Source: Nitrospirota bacterium | Lineage (GTDB): Bacteria; Nitrospirota; 9FT-COMBO-42-15; HDB-SIOI813 | Direction of reading: 5' to 3' | Length of the DNA stretch: 34,996 bases | Assembly: GCA_023248395.1 (NCBI GenBank) | Contig: JAHFEQ010000014.1 | Location: 1-34,996, forward strand | Shown here: in pieces, positions 16,600-24,418 of the stretch | Numbering within the stretch: position 1 is the first letter of the stretch | Layout of the letters: each line of letters opens with the position of its first letter | Notes under the pieces: generated by a model | What the model saw: only the letters and a program-made list of their open reading frames with translations | The model's database searches: none | What the model was told of the DNA's origin: nothing | Position numbers and translations under genes: made by a program

Positions 16600-16716
16600 C
16601 TATTTATTCTTTTTCTTGTATAACCTTTCCATAAAACTGGAAAGACCGATAATGGTAAACATTATAGCCGCCGTAGTCACGACAAAAAATATCCCTATGC
16701 CAAGCTTATCCCACAT
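16600..16716 (-). CDS. 38-residue single-helix membrane peptide in the bc operon
   Basis: The ATG at 16716 is preceded by GGGGAGAAG at ideal spacing. The peptide starts MWDKLGIGIFFVVTTAAIMF and ends with a basic tail LYKKKNK. It has one membrane helix (about 7-27) with the charged tail presumably cytoplasmic. It sits 13 bp after the cytochrome b C-half and 9 bp before the tetraheme cytochrome, all on one strand. Its position, ribosome site and topology suggest a small structural subunit like PetG/PetL/PetN in b6f or CcoQ in cbb3. That function is inferred. Confidence 0.75.
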   Translation of the reverse strand: MWDKLGIGIFFVVTTAAIMFTIIGLSSFMERLYKKKNK

Positions 16717-16729
16717 AACTTCTCCCCAT

Positions 16730-17554
16730 TTATATCTTAAACCACGGCGTTATAATCGCATATTTGATCGAAAAGACCAGTCTCAAGGCAACCTTTATCG
16801 GTATACCCACCATCATGAGAAACAACGACATAGTAGCAATGTATCTAAAGAGTCCGAGCTTCTTTAAAAAATCTTTAAAGAGGTACGCAGGGATAATGAG
16901 TCCAATTGCAAAGTATGCAAGCATAAGAAGATCGGCAATAGCATTTCCAGCAAAGGCGCTTATCCCAAGCACCCTCGAAAGCATCACCGGAAGATCCCCA
17001 AGTCCTGCGACAACGGGTTTATGCATATGCCCGTTCTCCCAGGGCCAGTACCAGTTCCAGTCAAGCCCCCTGAACCATACACCTATTACAATAAACACAA
17101 ACCATAGCGCCATACCAAAGGAATAGCTTGAGATGGCAAATTTACGTTCAGAGAATGTATAGTAACCTTTCCCTTTTGAGTTTATATCAAGGAAGGGTAT
17201 TAGCATCAGTCCGATGATAATAAGGACCGGAATTCCGACACCGGCTATCCAGGGATCAAAAAAGACAAGGAGTTCCTGAAGTCCCAGAAAGTACCACGGG
17301 GCCTTCATGGGATTGGGGGTCGTATCCCTGCTCGCCTCCTCCTCAAGAGGTGCCTGAACGTAGAGGGACAGGAAGAGTAACAGGGCGGTAACGCCAAGCA
17401 CCACAAGAAATTCAATATAGAAGAGATGTGGCCAGGAAAAAATTGTATCCTCCGGCTCTTTCTCAACAGAAGAACTTGTCCCCTTGACAAGCTCCATCAG
17501 ACCATACGTCTTCTTAGGGCTTCTCGGAAATACCTCAAAAGATTTTTCTGGCAT
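16730..17554 (-). CDS. petD: Cytochrome b C-terminal half (subunit IV-like)
   Basis: 274 aa. Contains PNPMKAPWYFLGLQELLVFF (about 81-100); PWY stands where PEWY normally lies in the quinol-oxidation site, so the Glu is replaced by Ala-Pro. Membrane helices lie near 48-66, 103-125, 140-160, 200-225 and 235-262. It is longer than b6f subunit IV (160 aa), with additional helices. A soluble N-terminal extension (about 1-45, PEKSFEVFPRSPKKTYGLME) precedes the first helix. Separated by 15 bp from the N-half gene upstream. Together they make one cytochrome b. Confidence 0.9.
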   Translation of the reverse strand: MPEKSFEVFPRSPKKTYGLMELVKGTSSSVEKEPEDTIFSWPHLFYIEFLVVLGVTALLLFLSLYVQAPLEEEASRDTTPNPMKAPWYFLGLQELLVFFDPWIAGVGIPVLIIIGLMLIPFLDINSKGKGYYTFSERKFAISSYSFGMALWFVFIVIGVWFRGLDWNWYWPWENGHMHKPVVAGLGDLPVMLSRVLGISAFAGNAIADLLMLAYFAIGLIIPAYLFKDFLKKLGLFRYIATMSLFLMMVGIPIKVALRLVFSIKYAIITPWFKI

Positions 17555-17569
17555 TTACACCCTCACTGA

Positions 17570-18340
17570 TTATAGTGGCCCTGAAAATCCGTCTTTTCTG
17601 ACTCTCCAGAAATGGACAGCAAGAAAGACCACAACTAATAAAGGTAACACAACACAATGAAGTACATAGAAACGGAGGAGTGCATTCTGCCCAACCTCAG
17701 TTCCCCCTAAGAGCATGAATTTGACATCATTGTCGGGTCTCATCCCAAGTTGTGCGCCAAATGGACCTTCCACCCCAAACAATGGCGTAGCTGCCGCCAT
17801 CTTTGTACCTACAGTGATAGCCCAGAGTGCAAGCTGATCCCAGGGGAGCAGATATCCTGTCCAACTGAGTAACAGCGTTAATGCTAAGAGCAACACGCCG
17901 ACAATCCAGTTAAATTCCCTCGGAGGTTTATAGGCCCCTGTCAGGAAAACCCTTGTCATATGGACCCAGACCGTAAAGACCATCCCGTGGGCCGCCAGTC
18001 TGTGTACATTTCTGAATGTAGGTCCAAAGGATACCACGGTCATGATATCTTTAATGTCATTATAAGCACGCCTTGCATCAGGGACGTAGTAGAACATCAG
18101 CAGAACCCCCGTAACGGTCAGTATGGCAAAGAGGAGAAGGGATGTCCCTCCCATACACCATGTGTATCTGATTTTTATAGACTCTCTTCTTGTCTTAACA
18201 GGATGGAGGTGGTAGAGGACATTACTAAAGGTGGTCAGTGCCCTGGTGCGCGGGGTATCGTCATAACCATGACGGAATATGGCCTTATAGACCGGGCTAC
18301 TGGTAAACCCGTCTGAAATCTTTTTCCAGAGATTACTCAT
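17570..18340 (-). CDS. petB: Cytochrome b N-terminal half (b6-like, diheme)
   Basis: 256 aa. Binds two hemes b between four helices. The ligand pairs are visible: His in [11 protein letters not shown] and His in [11 protein letters not shown], with 13 residues between. The second pair, in FYVLHCVV and [12 protein letters not shown], has 14 between, the b6-type spacing. Also [15 protein letters not shown] (Qo-side helix). The N-terminal 40 residues are soluble. AGGAGG lies five bases before the ATG. The gene is separated from the Rieske gene by a MITE-like element (18355-18499). Confidence 0.95.
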   Translation of the reverse strand: MSNLWKKISDGFTSSPVYKAIFRHGYDDTPRTRALTTFSNVLYHLHPVKTRRESIKIRYTWCMGGTSLLLFAILTVTGVLLMFYYVPDARRAYNDIKDIMTVVSFGPTFRNVHRLAAHGMVFTVWVHMTRVFLTGAYKPPREFNWIVGVLLLALTLLLSWTGYLLPWDQLALWAITVGTKMAAATPLFGVEGPFGAQLGMRPDNDVKFMLLGGTEVGQNALLRFYVLHCVVLPLLVVVFLAVHFWRVRKDGFSGPL

Positions 18341-18354
18341 TATGCCTCCTGACC

Positions 18355-18499
18355 AAATTTGACGGCATCGTAAAAAGTCTCAATATGTCACCCTGAACGA
18401 AGTGAAGGGTCTGATGACCTATTGATAATATCAGATTCTTCGCTTCGCTCAGAATGACAAAACGGCCCGTTTTAGACTTTTTACGATGCCGTCAAATTT
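18355..18499. mobile_element. MITE-like element inside the bc operon
   Basis: Perfect 26-bp terminal inverted repeats: AAATTTGACGGCATCGTAAA and on at 18355-18380, and its exact complement at 18474-18499. Nested inside is the palindrome 18387-18458 of the same family as 23-100 (ends GTCA..CCTGA and CTCAGAATGAC). 145 bp, with no ORF. Its right end overlaps the Rieske stop codon, so the element was inserted at the gene boundary. In the polycistronic RNA it would fold as a long hairpin and may attenuate or protect the transcript. Confidence 0.8.
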
Positions 18500-19031
18500 A
18501 AACCTTCAAAAAGAAAGGCTCCACCTCACGCGAAGCCTCTTCAACCATCAGGCCATTCTCAGTAGAAATAGGATCAGGGTCCTGCCTGTGGTTAAAATCC
18601 ACGATGATCTGACCGTCCACCGGGTCTATTTTAATCGCGGCCCGCCACAGTAGTTTCGGCGCTGGCCCCCCCAGAACATTCCCTGCGATATCATAGATAC
18701 TCCCGTGACACGGGCATAAAAATTTCTTTTTATCATCAAACCAGTTAGGGGTACAACCCAGGTGCCGGCAAATTGAGATCATCGCATAGAGACCCCCCTC
18801 ATTGCGGACTACCCATATCTGCCTTTCTTTCTTCCATTTTTCACTCAGACCCATAGGATAATCCGAGGGCTTTCCTATTTTAAAGACCTTCTGGGACTCA
18901 TAAAGCACATTGGGGAAATAGAACTTATAGAAACTAAAGGCAGACCCCCCAAGTGTAGCGGCCATTCCGCCCCACCCTACGATAGAAAAAAAGTCCCTTC
19001 GCGTTATCTGTTCATCCCCGTTATTATTCAT
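18498..19031 (-). CDS. petC: Rieske [2Fe-2S] protein
   Basis: 177 aa. The twin-arginine motif TRRDFF (about 10-15) and a membrane helix (about 17-37) mark a Tat-inserted anchor. The cluster ligands are in CRHLGC (Cys and His, box 1) and CPCHGS (box 2), spaced as in bc complexes. It takes electrons from quinol at the cytochrome b Qo site and passes them to the tetraheme cytochrome. Its ATG overlaps the stop of the upstream oxidoreductase by 4 bp (coupled). The last codons meet the MITE-like element. Confidence 0.95.
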   Translation of the reverse strand: MNNNGDEQITRRDFFSIVGWGGMAATLGGSAFSFYKFYFPNVLYESQKVFKIGKPSDYPMGLSEKWKKERQIWVVRNEGGLYAMISICRHLGCTPNWFDDKKKFLCPCHGSIYDIAGNVLGGPAPKLLWRAAIKIDPVDGQIIVDFNHRQDPDPISTENGLMVEEASREVEPFFLKV

Positions 19032-20869
19032 TTCACCGGGACCTCCTCTATCTCTTCTATATATTCAAAAACCTCCAGCGTTACTGCATCCGTGGGGCAT
19101 CGTTTGGCACAGTGTCCGCACCGGATACATCGATCTTCATCCTTGATCATTGCCGTCCCCATCTGGGCCACCAGGGTGCTGTCACCCCTCATCAGATCTT
19201 CCCACGATATCTTATACCTCGCCTCAACCACCTTTTTCAGATCGTCATCCCCTTCAACCTCGGTTATGGGAACCATCTTCAGGCAGAATGTGGGACAGAC
19301 ATCCACGCAACCGCCGCACAAGATACATAAATCTCCATCAAAGATGGTATTGATATGGCACTTCAGACAACGTCTTGCCTGGGCGCTCGCCTCCTCCTCT
19401 CCATAACCTATCTCAACCAGTGAAATATCGTACTTTCTCTCATGGGCATCTGTTGCCGCAGGCTCTTTACGCCTCAGGAGGTCATAATCCCTGAACATGC
19501 TATATTCCTTTGGCCCCGCAACCGGATGCATGATACCCTTTCTCTTTATATTGAAACTTACCCCCCTTAAATATTCATCGATAGACCTTGCTGACTTCTG
19601 CCCGGCAGCAACGGCAGTGATTAAAAGCTTGGGACCATAGGCCACATCGCCGGTTGCAAATATCCCCGGGGCACTGGTCTTATAATTATCCAGATTTACC
19701 TTTAAGACGCCAGGCCTTGACATCTCAAGGCCGTCACCTTCCTCAATAAAAGATATGTCTGCGGCCTGGCCTATTGTAATGATCACCGTATCGCATTCGA
19801 TGATTGACTCACTGTTCGGGGCAAACTGCGGGTTAAACCTCTTATTTTCATCAAAAACACTGAGACACTTTGTCGTCTCAAGGCCCGTGACCTTGCCGTC
19901 TTTTCCGACTATCCTCTTTGGGCCACGGCCGTCATGAAGGATGATCCCCTCCTCTTCCCCCTCCATGATCTCCACCGGGTCAGCAGGCATGATATTCCTG
20001 GTCTCAAGGCACGCCATATGGACTTCCTTTACACCCAGACGAACAGCAGACCTTGACGCATCATAGGCCACATTACCACCGCCGATCACAAGAACCCTCG
20101 GCCCGATCTTGGGTGGACGGCCATAATTTGCAGCCCTGATGAAGTCCATACCGATCAACACCCCTTCCAGGTTGGTCCCTTCAATAGGAAGGGATCGTCC
20201 GAGCTGCAGTCCAACTGCGATCAGGATGGCCTTATAGCCCCTATCCTTCAGGTCCTTAATTGAGAGGTTTTTTCCAACAGGGGTGTTACATTTGATCTCC
20301 ACGCCCAATGCCTCTATTGAGGCAATTTCTGTTTTTACAAGCTTTCTGGAGAGTCTATAATGGGGGATGCCCTGGATCATCATACCCCCTGGCTCAGGCT
20401 CAGATTCAAAGACTGTAACCTTATAGCCGAGGAGGGCAAGATCATGGGCTGCTGAAAGACCGGCTGGCCCGGCGCCGATGATGGCAACCTTTTCACGGGT
20501 ACCTAATCCAGCCTTGCTACGCCTTACATTGGAGAATTTCAGGACACCAGAAGGGTCAATGATGGCTTCAACACCAAATCTCTCGGTTACAAAGCGCTTG
20601 AGCGCCCTGATGGAGACTGCCTCGTCAATATCGCTCCTGCGGCAGGCCGCTTCACAGGGATGACCACAGACACGTCCGCATATAGAGGCAAAGGGGTTAG
20701 GCGCCCGTGCAATGGCATAGGCCCTCTCATAATCACCTTCAGCAATAGCCTGGACATAGGCACCCGAATCAGTCCCCACAGGGCATGAGGTCCGGCACTT
20801 TACCATCCCTGCAAAGTAGTCTACGTCAGGGACTACTACACGATATCTTTCCTTCAACGCCCCCCTCAT
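19028..20869 (-). CDS. GltD-like FAD/NAD(P) oxidoreductase with C-terminal 2x[4Fe-4S]
   Basis: 613 aa. The N-terminal Fer4_20-type helical domain has two cysteine groups (KCRTSCPVG near 25-32; CGRVCGHPCEAACRR near 64-77). The FAD fold has GAGPAGLSAAHDLALLG at 132-148. The NAD(P) fold has VLVIGGGNVAYDASRSAVRLG near 255-275, and a second FAD motif is GIFATGDVAYGPKLL. A bacterial ferredoxin tail has CILCGGCVDVCP and CIRCGHCAKRCP. The architecture matches glutamate-synthase small subunit-like electron bifurcation or transfer subunits, but no glutamate synthase large subunit is near. Overlap with the Rieske gene implies that it is part of the quinone/NAD(P)H system, either delivering NAD(P)H electrons or running in reverse. 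The ATG at 20869 follows TTAGAGG closely. Confidence 0.88.
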   Translation of the reverse strand: MRGALKERYRVVVPDVDYFAGMVKCRTSCPVGTDSGAYVQAIAEGDYERAYAIARAPNPFASICGRVCGHPCEAACRRSDIDEAVSIRALKRFVTERFGVEAIIDPSGVLKFSNVRRSKAGLGTREKVAIIGAGPAGLSAAHDLALLGYKVTVFESEPEPGGMMIQGIPHYRLSRKLVKTEIASIEALGVEIKCNTPVGKNLSIKDLKDRGYKAILIAVGLQLGRSLPIEGTNLEGVLIGMDFIRAANYGRPPKIGPRVLVIGGGNVAYDASRSAVRLGVKEVHMACLETRNIMPADPVEIMEGEEEGIILHDGRGPKRIVGKDGKVTGLETTKCLSVFDENKRFNPQFAPNSESIIECDTVIITIGQAADISFIEEGDGLEMSRPGVLKVNLDNYKTSAPGIFATGDVAYGPKLLITAVAAGQKSARSIDEYLRGVSFNIKRKGIMHPVAGPKEYSMFRDYDLLRRKEPAATDAHERKYDISLVEIGYGEEEASAQARRCLKCHINTIFDGDLCILCGGCVDVCPTFCLKMVPITEVEGDDDLKKVVEARYKISWEDLMRGDSTLVAQMGTAMIKDEDRCIRCGHCAKRCPTDAVTLEVFEYIEEIEEVPVK

Positions 20870-20896
20870 CCTCTAACTTCTAACTTCTGATTTCTC

Positions 20897-21292
20897 CTAC
20901 CAGGCCTCCTCATCATACTGCGAAGGATTGATCAGATCACGAATCGATACCACACCAATCACTTCTCCGCCCTCCGTAACTGCGAGGTGCCTCACCTTCT
21001 TCTGGTCCATTAAATCGCCGGCCTCAAATATTGTCTTCGCACTCTCTATAGCAACAAGGGGGGAACTCATCACCCCTTTAACCAGATAGCTGCTCCCATC
21101 CAGGCCCTTTGCTACTACCTTTCTTATGATATCCCTCTCAGTCACAATCCCTACAAACTCGCCATTTCCTTTATCAACAACCAACACACTCCCTACATTC
21201 TTAGAAGCCATTATCTCTGCCACTTGCATAACAGTAGACTGCTTGTCCACGGTTACAATGTTTCTTGCCATCACTCTCTTTACAGGTATCAT
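20897..21292 (-). CDS. Tandem CBS-domain protein
   Basis: 131 aa made of two CBS motifs: VKRVMARNIVTVDKQSTVMQ with GIVTERDIIRKVV, and VKGVMSSPLVAIESAKTIFE with GVVSIRDLI. Such Bateman modules bind adenine nucleotides or SAM and report energy state. AGGAGG precedes the ATG by 10 bases. It lies 27 bp upstream of the oxidoreductase gene on the same strand, so it probably heads the bc operon and may regulate it allosterically. It has no DNA-binding domain. Confidence 0.92.
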   Translation of the reverse strand: MIPVKRVMARNIVTVDKQSTVMQVAEIMASKNVGSVLVVDKGNGEFVGIVTERDIIRKVVAKGLDGSSYLVKGVMSSPLVAIESAKTIFEAGDLMDQKKVRHLAVTEGGEVIGVVSIRDLINPSQYDEEAW

Positions 21293-21424
21293 CTATAGTA
21301 AACCTCCTAAAATTAGGGTAAGGGGTGGATTTTCACTTTAACATGTTGTTGCCGCGCTTGTCAACAGGTTTTTGAGGTTTTTGGCTTGCCTTTTCCTCTA
21401 ATCTGTATTATCTTTCCTTTTAAA

Positions 21425-22849
21425 ATGGGTAAATACGATTATGATCTTATCGTCATCGGAGGAGGGGCCGGGGGGTTTGTCTCTTCAAAGCTTGCGGCTG
21501 GTCTGGGTAAAAAGGTCGCCATGATTGAAAAGGACAGGCTGGGGGGAGAGTGTACCCTTACTGGCTGTGTCCCAAGCAAGACCCTCATCCACACAAGTCA
21601 GATAGCCCAAGAGATAAGAAATGCCAAAAAATACGGGCTGACTATTGATTCAACTGCGCACATCAACACAGATCATGTCATGGCTCATGTCCGCTCCGTT
21701 GTGCAGAAGGTCTATGACGGACATCCTCCGGAGGCGTTTCAAAAACTTGGGATCGATGTCCTTTTTGGGGCCCCGCAGTTTATAGACAATCAGCAGATTG
21801 AATTAAACGGGAAGAGGCTTTCGGCAAAGAATTTTATCGTCTCAACAGGCTCATCCCCCCTGATCCCTCCTATCGAGGGCATAGACACAATACCTTTTCT
21901 TACCAATCAAACTGTTTTTGACCTTGAGAGATTGCCGTTGTCCATGATCGTCCTCGGCGGCGGTCCAATCGGGACAGAATTGGGCTCAGCCTTCAGTCTT
22001 CTGGGCATTGATGTCTCCATTGTAGATCAATTTGAAAGGATCCTTAATCGGGAGGATGGAGAACTGGTGGATATTCTATCCAGTAAACTTATCGAAGACG
22101 GAATAAAGCTGATCACTGGATACACCCCCCTCAAACTTGCTTCTAAAGATAGAAAAATAACCCTTACCATTCAGAATAGTAAGAACCAGACACAAGAGAT
22201 CAAGGCGGACTCCCTCCTCATCGCCATCGGAAGGAAGGCGAATGTGGAGGGACTTAATCTCGAAAGCGCTGGCGTTGAATATACCCTGAAAGGAATAAAG
22301 ACGAATCATACCCTCAGGACAACAGCCCCCAACATTTATGCCTGCGGCGATGTGGTCGGTCCGTATCAGTTTAGCCACGTGGCAGAGTATCAGGCCATCA
22401 TTGCCACACAGAATGCCCTCTTTCCTATTAAAAAGAGGGTTGATTATCAGCATGCTGCCTGGTGTACCTTTACCAGCCCTGAGATCGCCCATGCCGGGTT
22501 AACGGAAAGAGAGGCAAGGGAAACCTATGGAGATAAGATCAAGATCTTCAGGTACGAGTACAGGAACATCGACAGAGGGGTTACAGATGTGGCCGATACA
22601 GGGATGAGTAAATTTATATGTGACCCCAGAGGAAATCTTATTGGAGCCCATATACTGGGGGCACGTGCCGGAGACTTAATCCATGAGGCCCAGATCGCCA
22701 AATCCCTCGGCATCCCCTTTTATAAATTGTATTCCGTGATACATATCTATCCCACATTCACAGACGTTGTTAAACATGCGGCAAAATTGTGCTATATTGA
22801 TAGACTTCAGAACAACCCTTTTCTGAGACTGTTGAGAAAACTTTTATGA
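21425..22849 (+). CDS. Pyridine nucleotide-disulfide oxidoreductase (mercuric reductase/lipoamide dehydrogenase-like)
   Basis: 474 aa from the ATG at 21425. The frame extends to a TTG at 21386 (with GAGG upstream), which would add 13 hydrophobic residues. FAD motif IGGGAGG, redox disulfide C43-TLTG-C48 (GGECTLTGCVPSKTLIH), NAD motif GGGPIGTELGSAFSLLG, second FAD motif NIYACGDVVGPYQFSHVAEY. The C-terminal interface has HIYPTFTD, the active His with Asp in place of the usual Glu. It lacks an NmerA domain and the C-terminal cysteine pair of MerA, so mercury reduction is unlikely; the substrate is unknown. Its stop overlaps the next gene by 4 bp, so the two are co-translated. Confidence 0.9.
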   Translation: MGKYDYDLIVIGGGAGGFVSSKLAAGLGKKVAMIEKDRLGGECTLTGCVPSKTLIHTSQIAQEIRNAKKYGLTIDSTAHINTDHVMAHVRSVVQKVYDGHPPEAFQKLGIDVLFGAPQFIDNQQIELNGKRLSAKNFIVSTGSSPLIPPIEGIDTIPFLTNQTVFDLERLPLSMIVLGGGPIGTELGSAFSLLGIDVSIVDQFERILNREDGELVDILSSKLIEDGIKLITGYTPLKLASKDRKITLTIQNSKNQTQEIKADSLLIAIGRKANVEGLNLESAGVEYTLKGIKTNHTLRTTAPNIYACGDVVGPYQFSHVAEYQAIIATQNALFPIKKRVDYQHAAWCTFTSPEIAHAGLTEREARETYGDKIKIFRYEYRNIDRGVTDVADTGMSKFICDPRGNLIGAHILGARAGDLIHEAQIAKSLGIPFYKLYSVIHIYPTFTDVVKHAAKLCYIDRLQNNPFLRLLRKLL

Positions 22850-23565
22850 AGTTTTCTGTTTTCCATATTCTGTTATTATTGATTGTCCTTTTCCCATCCA
22901 TTGTTATTTCTCAGGGTGGAAAGGAATCCTTTTTTATGAAAGAAGATTTTAATAATCTTGACAACTGGGGGTCACTCTATTTCCCAAAGATCAAGAAACA
23001 CACCTCTTATACGATAGAAACCAACGGTAGCGAAAGATATTTGAAGGCAGAGAGTACAGCCTCTGCTTCAGCGCTGGTATATAAGAGGGAGTTTAACGTC
23101 CACGAATATCCCAATATGCGATGGCGCTGGAGGGTGGAGAACGTATATGATAAGGGGGTTAGCGGGACAAAAGAGGGGGATGACTATCCCCTCCGAATTT
23201 ATATTACCTTTAAATACGACCCGCAAAAGGCGAGTTTCCTGGAAAAGTTGCAGTATGAAGGGGCAAAGCTGTTGTACGGAGAATATCCGCCGCACAGTGC
23301 AATAAACTATGTCTGGGCGAATAAAGAGAATACTCAAAGGGTCGTTACAAGCCCTTATACATCAAAGACCAAGATTATTATTATTGAAAAGGGTACTAAT
23401 CGTATCGGCTCGTGGGAAACAAAAGAGGCCAATATCTTAACAGATTACCGGCAGGCATTCGGAGAAGATCCCCCGGCTCAAGCGGGCATCGCCATCATGA
23501 ATGATTCTGACAATACAGGCGAAGGGTCGGTATCGTATATTCGTTTTATTGAAGTCTACCGGTGA
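22846..23565 (+). CDS. Exported DUF3047-like protein
   Basis: 239 aa. Signal peptide residues 1-22 (FSVFHILLLLIVLFPSIVIS), then FFMKEDFNNLDNWGSLYFPK, LKAESTASASALVYKREF, YPNMRWRWRVE and AINYVWANKENTQRVVTSPY. These blocks fit the DUF3047 family as I remember it; the function is unknown, and the fold is probably a beta-sandwich carbohydrate-binding type in the periplasm. The C-terminus AGIAIMNDSDNTGEGSVSYI is typical. Overlaps the upstream oxidoreductase (ATGA), so both may act in the same envelope process. Confidence 0.8.
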   Translation: MKFSVFHILLLLIVLFPSIVISQGGKESFFMKEDFNNLDNWGSLYFPKIKKHTSYTIETNGSERYLKAESTASASALVYKREFNVHEYPNMRWRWRVENVYDKGVSGTKEGDDYPLRIYITFKYDPQKASFLEKLQYEGAKLLYGEYPPHSAINYVWANKENTQRVVTSPYTSKTKIIIIEKGTNRIGSWETKEANILTDYRQAFGEDPPAQAGIAIMNDSDNTGEGSVSYIRFIEVYR

Positions 23566-23570
23566 TCTCT

Positions 23571-24248
23571 TCATTCAACCGGTTTAAATTCAAGAAAATA
23601 CTGGTAGGGCAAAAAAACGGGCGATCGGGTCAGATGATAACCGGCCTGGCGGAACTCTTCTCTGACAGTTTCTTCCGACAGCTTCATTTCAAGGGGTGGG
23701 CCAACCGGAGTCTCCCTTTTGTAAAACTCCACAATAACAATCCGGCCATTCGGTTTCAGTGCCTTTTTCAAGTTGGCTAAATACATAACCCTCTCTTCGA
23801 TATGATGATAGGTATCACAGATAAATATGATATCCACGGATTCAGGCGCAAGCTCCGGGTCATCCGCTTTAACTATACGGGCCTCATAATTTTTAAGCCC
23901 CAGCTTTTGTGCATCCTCTTTCATATATTTGACCATGGAAGGTTCAATATCAAGGCCGAGGGCCTTTCCCTCCGGCCCAACAGCCACAGCGAATCTTCTG
24001 GTGAAATAACCCGTTCCTGCCCCAATGTCTGCAATAACGTCTCCAGGCCTCAGGTTTAACATCTTTACAACCTCATCCGGCTTCTGCCATTCCTCCCGCT
24101 TCGGGTCTTCAAAGATAGTCACCCACCGGTCAATATCTTCGAAACTATGCTGCCTTGTGAGAGCCATGCGCTGGCCGAGGGCCCCGCTCTCTAAAAATGG
24201 CACAAGGGCTATAAGCAAGAACAATGAGATAGCTATTTTTTTGTTCAT
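23571..24248 (-). CDS. Class I SAM-dependent methyltransferase with a signal peptide
   Basis: 225 aa. The N-terminal 25 residues (KKIAISLFLLIALVPFLESG) look like a Sec signal peptide. Then PDEVVKMLNLRPGDVIADIG, the SAM motif DIGAGTGYFTRRFA (about 75-88), the acidic LDIEPSMVKYM and a motif DIIFICDTYHHI. Family members of this kind with leaders are known in environmental bacteria; the substrate is unknown. Export is odd because SAM is cytoplasmic; the leader may stay as a membrane anchor. It is convergent with the DUF3047 gene, 5 bp apart. Confidence 0.82.
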   Translation of the reverse strand: MNKKIAISLFLLIALVPFLESGALGQRMALTRQHSFEDIDRWVTIFEDPKREEWQKPDEVVKMLNLRPGDVIADIGAGTGYFTRRFAVAVGPEGKALGLDIEPSMVKYMKEDAQKLGLKNYEARIVKADDPELAPESVDIIFICDTYHHIEERVMYLANLKKALKPNGRIVIVEFYKRETPVGPPLEMKLSEETVREEFRQAGYHLTRSPVFLPYQYFLEFKPVE

Positions 24249-24418
24249 ATATTCACCTGGAAAAATAAATCTGTCCCTTTTTCTGCCGCATCTTTATCTC
24301 GTACATCACAGATATAGGATACAAGAAACGGGATGCAGAATGCAAGATACATTTCCACTATTTTGCTTCAATAGATTTGATGATTCAGTGTATAATGTCA
24401 CCGGAAGGGGCAATAACT

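Noticed and set aside
19028-20869. Glutamate synthase small subunit as the specific call
   Set aside because: No large subunit nearby, and the C-terminal ferredoxin domain plus linkage to the Rieske gene point to an electron-transfer role instead.
21425-22849. Mercuric reductase as the specific call
   Set aside because: No NmerA domain, no C-terminal vicinal cysteines and no other mer genes; only the general disulfide oxidoreductase family is supported.
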